Source of the DNA: Blastococcus colisei
GTDB taxonomy: Bacteria > Actinomycetota > Actinomycetes > Mycobacteriales > Geodermatophilaceae
DNA length: 64,000 nucleotides
Reading direction: 5' to 3'
Assembly: GCF_006717095.1 (NCBI RefSeq)
Contig: NZ_VFQE01000001.1
Location: forward strand, 2,356,001 to 2,420,000
Made by a program: the position numbers and the translations under genes. This document shows, piece after piece, positions 24,401 through 32,758 of this stretch. Every line of letters starts with the position of its first letter. Position 1 is the stretch's first letter. Below the pieces are notes generated by a model that was not told where the DNA came from, made no database searches, and was given only the letters and a program-made list of their open reading frames with translations.

Positions 24401-26961
24401 AGTTCCAGCTGCTTTCGCTGATGGTCCGGGCGGCAGGTCTGCCGTCGGCCCTCGCGTCCATTGCGGAACGGATCGCGGACGTCGCCGACCCGTCGCACCT
24501 GCTCGTGGACCTCTACCTGTCCTGGCCGGACCGGCCGGCCGACGCCGACACGATGGCGGCGGAGCTGCAGGGCGTGATCGCCGGCGTCGCCGTGCTCAGG
24601 AGGGTCCGGCGCGTGACGGTGACCGTCTCGACGCCGGACGGCGAGGTCGAGACCGTGACCTTCCGGCCCTCGCCGGACGGGGCGGACGCCGGGGAACTCG
24701 TGGAGGACCGGATCATCCGGGGTCTGCACCCGCTGACGGGGCAGCGGCTCGCCCTGTGGCGGCTGAAGAACTTCGACGGCGAGCGCGTGCCTTCGGCCGA
24801 GGACACCTACGTCTTCCACGTCACGGCGAAGGAGAACCCGAACGACGAGCGGTTCATCGCCATGGCCGCGGTACGCGACCTGACACCCCTCCGGGACGGG
24901 ACCGGCGAGATCGTCGGGTTCCCGACCGTGGAACGTCAGCTGACCGCCTGCCTCGACAGCCTGCGCAGGGCGCAGTCCCGACGACGGTCGCGCCGGCCGC
25001 TCGAGCACAACCGGGTGTTCCTCTACGCCTGGCCGTCGATCGAGGTGCCGTTGTCCGAGGTGGCCGCCTTCGCCCGCACGGCGGCGCCGCTGACGGTGGG
25101 GGCCGGCCTCGAGCAGATCGTGCTGCTGGCCCGGCTGCAGGAGGAGGGCGAGGCGCCCCGAGAGGTGGCGTTGCGGTTCTCCTACCGGCCGGGGACCGGC
25201 GTGCAGATGCAGCTGACCGACCGGCCGACCGAGCCCATGCGTCCGCTCGACGACTACACCGAGAAGGAGCTGAGCTCCCGTGCCCGGGGGGCGGTCTACC
25301 CGTACGAGCTCAGCACCCTGCTGGCCGGCCCCGGAGGCTCGTTCGTCGAGCACGACCTGGACGGCGACGGCCGGCTCGTCCCCGTGGAGCGGCCGGCCGG
25401 GCAGAACCGGGCGGGGATCGTCGTCGGCGTGGTGAGCACGCCCACGAAGCGCTACCCCGAGGGCATGACCCGGGTAGCCCTCTTCGGCGACCCGACCAAG
25501 CAGTTGGGCACCGTCGCGGAGCCCGAGTGCGCCCGGGTGAACGCCGCGCTCGACCTGGCGGAGGAGCGGGGCATCCCCGTCGAGTGGTTCGCGCTGTCCT
25601 CCGGCGCGCGCATCTCGATGGACAGCGGCACGGAGAACATGGACTGGGTCGCCCGGGCACTGCGCCGGATCATCGAGTTCACACAGCGCGGCGGCGAGAT
25701 CAACGTCGTCGTCGCGGGGATCAACGTCGGGGCCCAGCCGTACTGGAACGCCGAGGCCACGATGCTCATGCACACCAAGGGCATCCTCGTCATGACCCCC
25801 GACAGCGCGATGGTGCTCACCGGGAAGCACTCGCTCGACTACTCCGGAGGCGTCTCGGCCGAGGACAACTTCGGCATCGGTGGCTACGACCGCGTCATGG
25901 GCCCCAACGGTCAGGCGCAGTACTGGGCGCCCAATCTGACCGCCGCGGGCGAGCTGCTGATGCGGCACTACGACCACGCCTACGTCGCGCCGGGTGAGCG
26001 CTGGCCGCGGGCGGCCGGCACGGACGACCCCGTCGACCGGGACGTGCGCTCCTTCCCGCACCGGCATCCGGCCAGCGAGTTCACCACCGTGGGCGACATC
26101 TTCTCCGCCGCCACCAACGCGGAGCGCAAGAAGCCGTTCGACATCCGCACGGTCATGCGCGCGGTCACCGACCAGGACCACCCGGTGCTCGAGCGGTGGA
26201 CCGGCATGGCCGACGCCGACACCGTCGTGGTGTACGACGCGCACCTCGGCGGGTATCCGGTCTCCGTCCTGGGCGTCGAGTCGCGGCCGATGCCGCGACG
26301 CGGCAGCTTTCCCGCGGACGGTCCCGATCAGTGGACGTCGGGAACCCTGTTCCCGCACTCGTCGAGGAAGACCGCCCGCGCGATCAACGCGGCCAGCGGC
26401 AACCGGCCGCTCGTCGTGCTGGCCAACCTCTCCGGCTTCGACGGGTCACCGGAGTCGCTGCGCAAGCTGCAACTCGAGTACGGCGCCGAGATCGGCCGCG
26501 CCATCACGAACTTCGACGGCCCGATCGTCTTCTGCGTCGTCTCCCGCTACCACGGCGGGGCCTTCGTCGTCTTCTCCGGCGTCCTCAACGACAACATGGA
26601 GGTGCTGGCCGTCGAGGGCTCGTACGCGTCGGTGATCGGCGGGGCTCCCGCGGCCGCCGTGGTGTTCACGCGCGAGGTCGACAAGCGGACGGGTGCCGAT
26701 CCGCGCGTCCGCGAGGTGGAAGCCGCGATGAACAGCGCCGAGGGCGTCGAGCAGGCACATCTGCGGGTCGAGCTCGCCACCCTGAGAGCCGCCGTCCGCT
26801 CGGAGAAGCTCGGCGAGGTGGCCGCGGGCTTCGAGGCGGTCCACGACATCGAACGGGCCCGCCGTGTCGGGTCGGTGCACGACATCATCCCGGCCGCCGA
26901 GCTCCGCCCGCGTCTCATCGCCGCCGTCGAGCGGGGGATGGAGCGAGCCGTCCTGCCCTGA
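21460..26961 (+). CDS. Single-chain acetyl/acyl-CoA carboxylase (BC-BCCP-central-CT)
   Basis: 1833 residues. Residues 1-450 are biotin carboxylase: ATP-grasp with glycine-rich loop KSRSGGGGRGIR near 165, then QRRNQKVLEE and FLEVNTRLQVEHPVTE. The biotinyl domain has E-S-M-K-M with biotinylated Lys618. Residues about 670-1290 form a central region, and the carboxyltransferase lies C-terminal (RAGIVVGVV near 1310; NVVVAGINVGAQPYWN, then SLDYSGGVSAEDNFGIGGYDRVMGP). The order BC-BCCP-central-CT on one chain is that of eukaryotic acetyl-CoA carboxylase, whereas most actinobacteria use separate AccA/AccD-type chains. It makes malonyl-CoA from acetyl-CoA, bicarbonate and ATP. Position between reductase and ketosynthase genes ties it to PHA precursor supply. 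Confidence 0.9.
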   Translation: MFSRIAVVNRGEPAVRLIRAVRELDAEHGTATRVIALHTEAERRATFVRAADEAVLLRETGAGNPYLDHAELARALRTSRADAAWVGWGFVAEDPAFAELCAELGVVFVGPPPEAMRLLGAKIEAKVLAEQTGVPVAAWSGGPVDGVEDGRRHADAIGYPLIVKSRSGGGGRGIRIVRSAAELEEALTRTQIEAERTFGDPVVFMERLVEGGRHVEVQVIADQHGTVWAPGVRDCSVQRRNQKVLEESSSPALTPEQDMSLRGSAIALVKAAGYVGAGTVEFLYQPDEKLFTFLEVNTRLQVEHPVTEETTGLDIVKLQLHVAEGGRLVGDPPAQSGHAVEARLNAEDAEQGFAPAPGRVELMRLPTGPGVRVDTGMGVGDVIPPQYDSMIAKVIAWGRDRPEALARLRVALRETTVVLRGGTTTKSFLLDLLDRPEVVGGTADTGWLDRTGIGGTADATPSAFVALAQVAIDASDAEELRERAAFLASARGGRPRSRHEVERTLELGYRGQVYRLTVGKVSQDRYRVELGGRYADVDVDRLGPLESRLTIGDQRFSVVAVEAPGSHLVEVDGVSHRVTRDAGGVVRAPAPSVVVALRVRPGQDVEAGQTVAVLESMKMETAVQAPFAGRVRDLLAAANSQVDAGAPLLTLERAGDDAEEASGERVVFPGNGAPGRSHRDRALSLLAALQALITGYDVSARYAQQLVAEYGSARDELPVDDAELLDGELAVLTTFADLSELSRNRPASEEEEADAQVHSPREHFHAYLHSLDVEREALPESFRSRLSRALLHYGVADLEPSPRLEEAVERIFLAQQRVADQLPAVLALLDRWLTAGEPPSGPARAQVGEVLDRLVVATQLRYPSVGDLARAVRYRYFEEPVVLQARQQVLDEAQRLLDELDAGARDGDRDSMKRIEALVASPEPLIRLLAQRFERDTAEPDPVLEVLTRRYYRSRDLQGVRAFLLDGHSAVSAGYELNGTQFQLLSLMVRAAGLPSALASIAERIADVADPSHLLVDLYLSWPDRPADADTMAAELQGVIAGVAVLRRVRRVTVTVSTPDGEVETVTFRPSPDGADAGELVEDRIIRGLHPLTGQRLALWRLKNFDGERVPSAEDTYVFHVTAKENPNDERFIAMAAVRDLTPLRDGTGEIVGFPTVERQLTACLDSLRRAQSRRRSRRPLEHNRVFLYAWPSIEVPLSEVAAFARTAAPLTVGAGLEQIVLLARLQEEGEAPREVALRFSYRPGTGVQMQLTDRPTEPMRPLDDYTEKELSSRARGAVYPYELSTLLAGPGGSFVEHDLDGDGRLVPVERPAGQNRAGIVVGVVSTPTKRYPEGMTRVALFGDPTKQLGTVAEPECARVNAALDLAEERGIPVEWFALSSGARISMDSGTENMDWVARALRRIIEFTQRGGEINVVVAGINVGAQPYWNAEATMLMHTKGILVMTPDSAMVLTGKHSLDYSGGVSAEDNFGIGGYDRVMGPNGQAQYWAPNLTAAGELLMRHYDHAYVAPGERWPRAAGTDDPVDRDVRSFPHRHPASEFTTVGDIFSAATNAERKKPFDIRTVMRAVTDQDHPVLERWTGMADADTVVVYDAHLGGYPVSVLGVESRPMPRRGSFPADGPDQWTSGTLFPHSSRKTARAINAASGNRPLVVLANLSGFDGSPESLRKLQLEYGAEIGRAITNFDGPIVFCVVSRYHGGAFVVFSGVLNDNMEVLAVEGSYASVIGGAPAAAVVFTREVDKRTGADPRVREVEAAMNSAEGVEQAHLRVELATLRAAVRSEKLGEVAAGFEAVHDIERARRVGSVHDIIPAAELRPRLIAAVERGMERAVLP

Positions 26962-26981
26962 CCCAGAAAAGAGGCCCGTCG

Positions 26982-28940
26982 ATGAACGCCTTCGTCCTCA
27001 ACCGGCACGGCCGCATGGTTTTTCCCTCGAACATCATGCCCGAGCTGGACTTCTCCACGATGGAGACGCTGGAGCAGCTCGACAGCGTCATCCGCCGGGA
27101 CTTCGAGACCAAGGCGCCGAGCGGCACCGAGATCCTCGAGAGGGTCCGGACCGGCGCCTACGAGACCCGCTACGACCTGATGCGGGACCTCGCGCTGAAC
27201 CTCTTCTGGGCCAACCGCTTCTCCATCACGATGTACGACAAGCGGCCGACCCGCTGGGCCGACGTCCCCCGGAACCGCACGGACGTGTTCCTCCCCGTCC
27301 TGCAGCCGTGGGAGGACGGGGAGGCGAAAGTCACCGGCGTTGAGGAGGCATTCCCGGGGCTGCCGGCCCGATGGAACGAGGGCTGCGAGGACCGCATCTT
27401 CGACATCCTGTTCGACGTCTTCGCCAACCGCCGGCACCACGCGACCACGTTGCCGGCGGTCAAGCCCACGGTCGCGGAGTTCCTCGAGCAGCCGGGCAAC
27501 CTCACGTTCCGGCTGCCGCGCTACGACCCGGACTTCCCGGTCTACGACTACACCGACATCCTCGACGTGTCCGAGGACGTCCCCGAGCTCGAGGCGCTGC
27601 ACCGCTGGGCCATGGTGCTGCACAACCAGTACCCGTGGGAGCGGTCGAAGGTGGAGCTGGCCGAGGCCGGCGACCTCCGGGACGACGACTACGTGGTCGC
27701 CTTCCACCCGCGGGACAAAGAGGTGCGGGCCTTCCTGCGCCGGCTTCGCGCCGGCGCCGAGCCACAGCACGTCGCCGGGCCCCGAGAGTCGCGCCCGCCG
27801 GTCCGGCCGTATCCGGAACTCGACGTGCGGCGACGCTTCTCGGTGCAGCCGCGGATCGAGGCGCTGGCGGCGGTGCACGGCGACCAGGTGTGCAGCAACG
27901 ACGACCTGATCCGCAACACGGCCTACAACTGGTCGCCGATGAGCGCCGACGAGATCGCATCCAAGACCGGCATCGAGCAGCGCGAGTACAGCTCGCTCCC
28001 GCTGGAGGAGCTCGCCCTGCGGGCCGCCGAGTCGGCGCTGGACAAGGCGGGGCGGCAGCCGGAGGAGATCGGCGGCGTCCTGGTCTGCACCTGCACCAGT
28101 TCTCGGCTCATCCCGTCGCTGGCCACCTACCTCTGCGGGCAGCTCGGGATGCACCAGGTCTACGCCGCCTACGACATCATCGCCGCCTGCGCGGGCATGC
28201 CCTACGGCGTCGCGGACGCCGTCCGGATGCTGCAGGAGGTGGAGCGGCCGGTCCTGGTCGTCTGTGTCGAGAAGTTCTCCGACAAGATCGGCAACATCCG
28301 GACCTCCCGGATGATCTTCGGGGACGGCGCGGCGGCGCTGGTCGTCGGCCCGGCTGCGGACGGGACCGACGGCGACATCGAGTTCATGAAGACCTACGCC
28401 AGCGGCCCGGCCAGCGAGGTGAACTCGATCCTCTGGCCCAATCCGGAGTTCGACAACAACATCACGGTGTTCGGCCCACAGGTGAAGGCACTGGCGGGGC
28501 GCTACCTCGCGCAGATGATCGACGAGCTCGGGAAGCTGCCCGCACCGGAGGGACGGGACGGGTCGCTGATGGACGCGATCGACCTGATCGTGCCGCACCA
28601 GGCCAACAAGACGATGGTCATCCAACTGGCCGAGCGGGCGGGGCTGACCGCCGACCAGCTCTACTTCAACATCGAGAGGGTCGGCAACACGTCGTCGGCG
28701 AGCATCCCGCTGGCCATCCACGACGCGGTGCGCGACGGCGTGATCACCGAACCCCTGCGGGTCTTCGCGCCGGGGTTCGGTGCGGGCGCCGTGGCCGGGT
28801 ACGCGGTGATGCGGGTGGACCCGGCGGTGGTCGCGGTCCAGCGTCCCGGCGAGCAGGGGACCGGAGCCGCCCAGCCGGACATGCCCGCGCAGCCCGAGCG
28901 CGCCCCGGCGTCCGAGGAGATGCAGACGGCGTTCGGCTGA
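26982..28940 (+). CDS. Ketoacyl synthase III-like enzyme with extra N-terminal domain
   Basis: 652 residues from ATG 26982 (AAAAGAGG upstream). Residues about 1-280 are an acidic/aromatic domain that I cannot identify; it begins with a NRHGRMVFPSN segment. Residues about 285-620 are a KAS III (FabH/thiolase-like) fold with catalytic Cys403 (IIAACAG), His539 (VPHQANK) and Asn569 (VGNTSSAS). The Cys-His-Asn triad is complete. The best role is decarboxylating condensation of malonyl-CoA with acetyl-CoA to acetoacetyl-CoA, as in NphT7-type acetoacetyl-CoA synthases, because malonyl-CoA is made by the preceding gene and no thiolase is nearby. The specificity is inferred, not shown. A terminator follows. 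Confidence 0.8.
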   Translation: MNAFVLNRHGRMVFPSNIMPELDFSTMETLEQLDSVIRRDFETKAPSGTEILERVRTGAYETRYDLMRDLALNLFWANRFSITMYDKRPTRWADVPRNRTDVFLPVLQPWEDGEAKVTGVEEAFPGLPARWNEGCEDRIFDILFDVFANRRHHATTLPAVKPTVAEFLEQPGNLTFRLPRYDPDFPVYDYTDILDVSEDVPELEALHRWAMVLHNQYPWERSKVELAEAGDLRDDDYVVAFHPRDKEVRAFLRRLRAGAEPQHVAGPRESRPPVRPYPELDVRRRFSVQPRIEALAAVHGDQVCSNDDLIRNTAYNWSPMSADEIASKTGIEQREYSSLPLEELALRAAESALDKAGRQPEEIGGVLVCTCTSSRLIPSLATYLCGQLGMHQVYAAYDIIAACAGMPYGVADAVRMLQEVERPVLVVCVEKFSDKIGNIRTSRMIFGDGAAALVVGPAADGTDGDIEFMKTYASGPASEVNSILWPNPEFDNNITVFGPQVKALAGRYLAQMIDELGKLPAPEGRDGSLMDAIDLIVPHQANKTMVIQLAERAGLTADQLYFNIERVGNTSSASIPLAIHDAVRDGVITEPLRVFAPGFGAGAVAGYAVMRVDPAVVAVQRPGEQGTGAAQPDMPAQPERAPASEEMQTAFG

Positions 28941-28959
28941 GAAAGCCCCTCCGTCCCCA

Positions 28960-28986
28960 CCCCACCCCTCGTCCCTCGGGGTGGGG
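28960..28986. terminator. Strong bidirectional hairpin
   Basis: CCCCACCCC (28960-28968) and GGGGTGGGG (28978-28986) form a 9-bp GC stem with a 9-base loop, flanked by further pairing G/C runs. It separates the converging ketosynthase and PHA synthase genes. Confidence 0.75.
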
Positions 28987-29005
28987 CCCTGGGAGGGGGC
29001 CGGGC

Positions 29006-30745
29006 TCAGCTCGAGCGGCGCTCCACGACGTACGTGCCGGGCGCCGGCTCCAGCGCCGGGTGAGCCGAGCTGCCGACATCCGTGGGCCGCTCGACCTCGT
29101 CACCCGAGCGCTCGTTCATCCACTCCGCCCAGGGCTCCCACCAGCTCCCGGTGTGCTTCGTCGCGGCTGCCCGCCAGGCCTGCGGGTCCGGGCCGGGCTC
29201 GCCTCCCGTCCAGTAGCTGGCCCTGGGGTTACCCGGCGGGTTGACCAGGCTCTGGATGTGTCCGCTGGAGCTCAGCACGAACGTCGTCGGGCCGGAGAGC
29301 AGCTGCGTCGTCCGGTAGCAGCCGTCCCACGGCGTCAGGTGGTCGGTGAGCGCACCGGTGACGAACGTGGGCACGGTGATCCGGCTCAGGTGGACGGGCG
29401 TGCCGAGCACGCGCATCGCTCCCGGGTGGACCAGGGCGTTCTTCCCGAAGATCTCCAGGAACTGCTCGTGCAGCCGAGCGGGCAGATTCGTGCCGTCCGC
29501 GTTCCACGCGAGGATGTCGAAGGCGGGCGGGTCCTCACCCATGAGCCATTCGCTGACCAGGTAGTTGAAGATCAGGTCGTCGGGCCGCATCCAGGTGAAC
29601 ACCGAGCCCATCTGCCGCGCGGTGATGACCCCGCCCCGCCGCGAGTTCCGCCGCGCCAGGTCGAGCAGGCGCGGGGCGGAGAACGCGCCCAGCGGTGCCC
29701 GGCTGGAGAAGTCGAGCAGGGTGACGGCATAGCCCGCGGCGTGCACCCGGTCGTCGCCGGTGGCGGCGAGGTGGTTGAGCGCCGTCGTCATCAGCTGGCC
29801 GCCGGCGCAGAACCCGAGCGTGGTGACGTCGGGGGAGCCGGTGATCTCTCGCGCGACGTCGATCGCGGTCAGGACGCCGCCGGAGTAGGTGTCCAGGTCC
29901 CAGTCCGCCTCCTGCTTCGTCGGGTTCCGCCAGCTGATCATGAAGACCTGGAGGCCCTGGCTCACCGCGTACTCGACGAAGCTCCGTCCCGGGCTCAGGT
30001 CCAGGAAGTAGAAGCGTCCGATGGGCGGCGGCACGATGACCAGCGGTCGATGCCGCACGCGCGCCGTCGACGGTGCGTACTGGATGACCTCGAGAACCTC
30101 GTCACGGTGGACCACGGCTCCCGGGCTGACCCCGAGATCCTTGCCCACGGTGAAGGCGCTGCGGTCGACCTGGGTCGGCATCCCGCCGTTGTGCCGGAGG
30201 TCGTGGAGCAGGTGGCCGAGGCCTCGGACGAGGCTGCGCCCGCCGGTGTCGAAGGCGCGCTTCAGCGCCGCGGGGTTGCCGAGCAGGGTGTTCGTGGGGG
30301 CCAGGGCGCTGATGTACGCGTTGAGGACGAAGCGGGCCTGCTCCACCTCCCGCCAGTCCGGGCCGCTGGCCTCGTAGTCGTCGACGAGGCGAGTCAGAGA
30401 TCCGGACAGCGCCACGTACGACTGGGCGAGGCGCCGGTAGCCCGGATTCTGCGACCAGGCGGGGTCGGCGAACCGCTTGTCCTTCGGCGAGGGGGCGATC
30501 TCGTCGGTGCCGCGGAGGATGCGCACGGAGTCACGCCCGAGCCGGACCGCCTCCCGTGCCAGGGGTCTGGGCCGGGCGAAGGTCGCGAACAGTCCGCGGA
30601 CGACACCTCGGGGCGTGGGCAGGGCGACCGGTTCGCCACCCTCCACCGACGCGATGGCCTCGGACTCGCTCCGCGGCGCCGGACCCTCGGATCCACGGAT
30701 CCTGCGCTCCGGCGAGGTCGAACTCGGCACTGTGGTGGTCGACAC
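29006..30745 (-). CDS. phaC: Polyhydroxyalkanoate synthase (class I-like)
   Basis: 579 residues from GTG 30745 (GGGGG-type ribosome site upstream; ATG 30772 is an alternative). The PHA synthase lipase-box variant is G-F-C-A-G-G with Cys313, and the other catalytic residues are Asp468 (ALTDHL) and His496 (SSGHIQ). Other markers are NPAALKRAFDTGG near 170, QYAPST near 228, PLVIVPPPIGRFY near 242 and SWRNPT near 278. Class I synthases polymerise 3-hydroxyacyl-CoA into PHA granules. It converges with the precursor genes but is not in their operon. No phasin or PhaR gene is seen in the window. Confidence 0.95.
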   Translation of the reverse strand: MSTTTVPSSTSPERRIRGSEGPAPRSESEAIASVEGGEPVALPTPRGVVRGLFATFARPRPLAREAVRLGRDSVRILRGTDEIAPSPKDKRFADPAWSQNPGYRRLAQSYVALSGSLTRLVDDYEASGPDWREVEQARFVLNAYISALAPTNTLLGNPAALKRAFDTGGRSLVRGLGHLLHDLRHNGGMPTQVDRSAFTVGKDLGVSPGAVVHRDEVLEVIQYAPSTARVRHRPLVIVPPPIGRFYFLDLSPGRSFVEYAVSQGLQVFMISWRNPTKQEADWDLDTYSGGVLTAIDVAREITGSPDVTTLGFCAGGQLMTTALNHLAATGDDRVHAAGYAVTLLDFSSRAPLGAFSAPRLLDLARRNSRRGGVITARQMGSVFTWMRPDDLIFNYLVSEWLMGEDPPAFDILAWNADGTNLPARLHEQFLEIFGKNALVHPGAMRVLGTPVHLSRITVPTFVTGALTDHLTPWDGCYRTTQLLSGPTTFVLSSSGHIQSLVNPPGNPRASYWTGGEPGPDPQAWRAAATKHTGSWWEPWAEWMNERSGDEVERPTDVGSSAHPALEPAPGTYVVERRSS

Positions 30746-30910
30746 GGAAGCCCCCTTCGTGACCCGGATCACGCCAGAGCCCGACGGTAGACGCCACGCA
30801 CGGTCCCGTGCGTTCTTCGGGTCCTCGTCCGTCGCCGCACTACGCCCTGATCACGGCCGGGGAACGTCGTGCGGAGCTCGTCGACCTCGAACCGACCGCG
30901 GTGGAACCCG

Positions 30911-32281
30911 TCAGTGATGCTGGCTCTCGGCTGCGCCGGACAGGTCGGTGAGGTACCGCAGAGCGGTCAGACTCGGGAGGAAGAAGTAGGCGCCCCCACG
31001 CGTGGTGACCAGCCGCGGTAGGTCGGTGAGCACCGTCGCGCCTCCGGGACCGGGTATGGAGAAGGTGCCGGCCGCGTCGTCGTTCGCACCGACGATGGGA
31101 TCCTTGGACCGGCCCAGCCCGGGTGCGAAGAGGCCGTCGTTGGCCCAGTCGGCCATGAGGAACTCGAACTGGTCGCGGAGGCTCACTCCGATGAACATGC
31201 CGAGCAGGCCGCGCTCCACGCCGTCGTGCGGCCGGGCCGGGTCGAACGCCGGGCCGTAGGTGAGCCCGCGGCGCACGATGCGGTGCTTGTGGCCACCGTT
31301 CCCGGCCACGCGGGACCCTCGCGGGTACATCCGGCGGACGTGTGCCCCGATGGGACAGGCCATGCCTCGCTCGTCGGCGAACCGGCCGACGTAGTCGAAG
31401 TCGTTGAGCTGCTCGGGGGAGAGGGGAGGCTGCGGAGTATCCGCGTGGGGAGAGAGAACGAGCGGCGTCCCGTTGCGCCACCGGCCGCAGAGCTTGGCCG
31501 CGATCAGCTCCGTTGACAGACCCGTCCGACGGCTGTGCTCGGTCAGCAGCTCGGTGAAGGCGTCGACGTCCTGGGCCAGCATCCGGAAGGCGGCGAAGCT
31601 GCCGTTGCGGCCGAGGGCGTCCGGGGTCGGCACCGGATAGCTGAAGCCGACGTGCTGGCTGGGATGACCGAGCAGGAACTCGCCGGTCGGCGCGACCGGC
31701 ATGGCATCCGGCGGGCCGGTGGGAGGAGCCGATGCGATGGTGGGCTGCGAGATGCCGTCGACGTATCCGAAGTGGTCCACCCGCGCTCCCAGCAGGGCTG
31801 CGTCGAACCGGCAGAGCTCCGTGAGGCCGCGGCCTGACGCGGAGACGACGGCGTCCGTCGGGCGGTTCAGGGCGGCGCCGTCCCGGGCGAACACGGAGAC
31901 GAGCAGGTGCAGCCCCGGGTCGGTGAAAGCCGGCAGCCAGTTCGCCGGTGCGCTGGTACCGACGTCGCCGACCCGCTCGGCCCGGGCAGCGGCGCCCGCG
32001 ATGAACTCGTCGGGGAAGCTCGCCAGCGATCTCTGGGAGACGCCGAGGGCCTGGAGCCCGGCAAAGGTGATCCCCACGTTCAGGCAGTGCTCCGGCTTGG
32101 TCTCCCACGGGGCGCCGCTGGTGACCTGCGGTGTGCTCGGGCCGCCGTCCACCAGTGAGGCCAGCAGTCGGTGTGCGACCGCGGGCACGTCGATCCGGAG
32201 CAGCACGTGGCGCGCCAGCGGCATCGTGTATCCCCGGACGATCAGCCCCTGGACGTCGGCGAGGTCCAGTGCGGACACCAC
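30911..32281 (-). CDS. DyP-type heme peroxidase
   Basis: 456 residues. The distal Asp of the GxxDG motif is Asp175 in F-G-Y-V-D-G-I-S-Q, with Tyr replacing the usual Phe at the second position. The proximal His is probably in PIGAHVRRMYPRG near 325, and LRDQFEFLMADWAN near 385 is typical. There is no Tat signal and no encapsulin-targeting tail evident, so a cytoplasmic enzyme is likely. DyP peroxidases use hydrogen peroxide to oxidise dyes, phenols or lignin-like compounds. It starts 3 bases after the stop of the small upstream gene, so the two are co-transcribed. Confidence 0.92.
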   Translation of the reverse strand: MVSALDLADVQGLIVRGYTMPLARHVLLRIDVPAVAHRLLASLVDGGPSTPQVTSGAPWETKPEHCLNVGITFAGLQALGVSQRSLASFPDEFIAGAAARAERVGDVGTSAPANWLPAFTDPGLHLLVSVFARDGAALNRPTDAVVSASGRGLTELCRFDAALLGARVDHFGYVDGISQPTIASAPPTGPPDAMPVAPTGEFLLGHPSQHVGFSYPVPTPDALGRNGSFAAFRMLAQDVDAFTELLTEHSRRTGLSTELIAAKLCGRWRNGTPLVLSPHADTPQPPLSPEQLNDFDYVGRFADERGMACPIGAHVRRMYPRGSRVAGNGGHKHRIVRRGLTYGPAFDPARPHDGVERGLLGMFIGVSLRDQFEFLMADWANDGLFAPGLGRSKDPIVGANDDAAGTFSIPGPGGATVLTDLPRLVTTRGGAYFFLPSLTALRYLTDLSGAAESQHH

Positions 32282-32284
32282 GGA

Positions 32285-32758
32285 TCAGCCGGTGGGGGCT
32301 GCCAGGATGTCGAGCACCGTTCGATCCGGATAGGCGCTGTAGAACGGCGGGACACAGCCCAGGTCGTGCAGACGGATGTACGCCAGGAACTCGTCACGGT
32401 GCGCTTGGACCGGCAACGGCGGGGCGTCGCCCACGTGCTGGAGAAGAGCGTTGAAGACGTCGCCGATGTGGTCGACGAACTCGTTGATGTAGGTGGCGAA
32501 GTCGCCGTCGTACGTGGTGATGACGGCCAGGCGGGTCTCGTCGAGGAACACGAACCGGGCGAAGTGGACGGTGGAGATCTGGTCCAGGGCCCGGATGATC
32601 GGGTTCTGCTCCCGGGGCAGGGACTGCAGCTGCTCGATCGTTGCCCGCAGGGCCGCGAAGTCCTCTGATGAGCGGATGGGCAGCACCAGCGTCAGGGGGT
32701 GCTGCACCGTCTCGTCGGCGGTGGATCGTCCGTGCGTGTCCGGCATGCGAGTGGTCAT
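32285..32758 (-). CDS. Hypothetical partner of DyP peroxidase
   Basis: 157 residues from ATG 32758. It has a ferredoxin-like pattern (LTLVLPIRSSEDFAALRATIEQL, then TVHFARFVFLDETRLAVITTYDGD) resembling dimeric alpha-beta barrel proteins. It occurs directly upstream of the peroxidase and is probably co-expressed. The VHFARFVFLD and TTYDGDFATYI motifs suggest a conserved family often next to peroxidases. Biochemical function is unknown; a heme- or substrate-related helper role is a guess. Confidence 0.7.
   Translation of the reverse strand: MTTRMPDTHGRSTADETVQHPLTLVLPIRSSEDFAALRATIEQLQSLPREQNPIIRALDQISTVHFARFVFLDETRLAVITTYDGDFATYINEFVDHIGDVFNALLQHVGDAPPLPVQAHRDEFLAYIRLHDLGCVPPFYSAYPDRTVLDILAAPTG

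Noticed and set aside
22948-26358. Long minus-strand open frame of 1136 codons opposite the carboxylase gene.
   Set aside because: It is the antisense shadow of a strongly coding gene in GC-rich DNA; no recognisable motifs, and the plus strand is clearly homologous to carboxylase.
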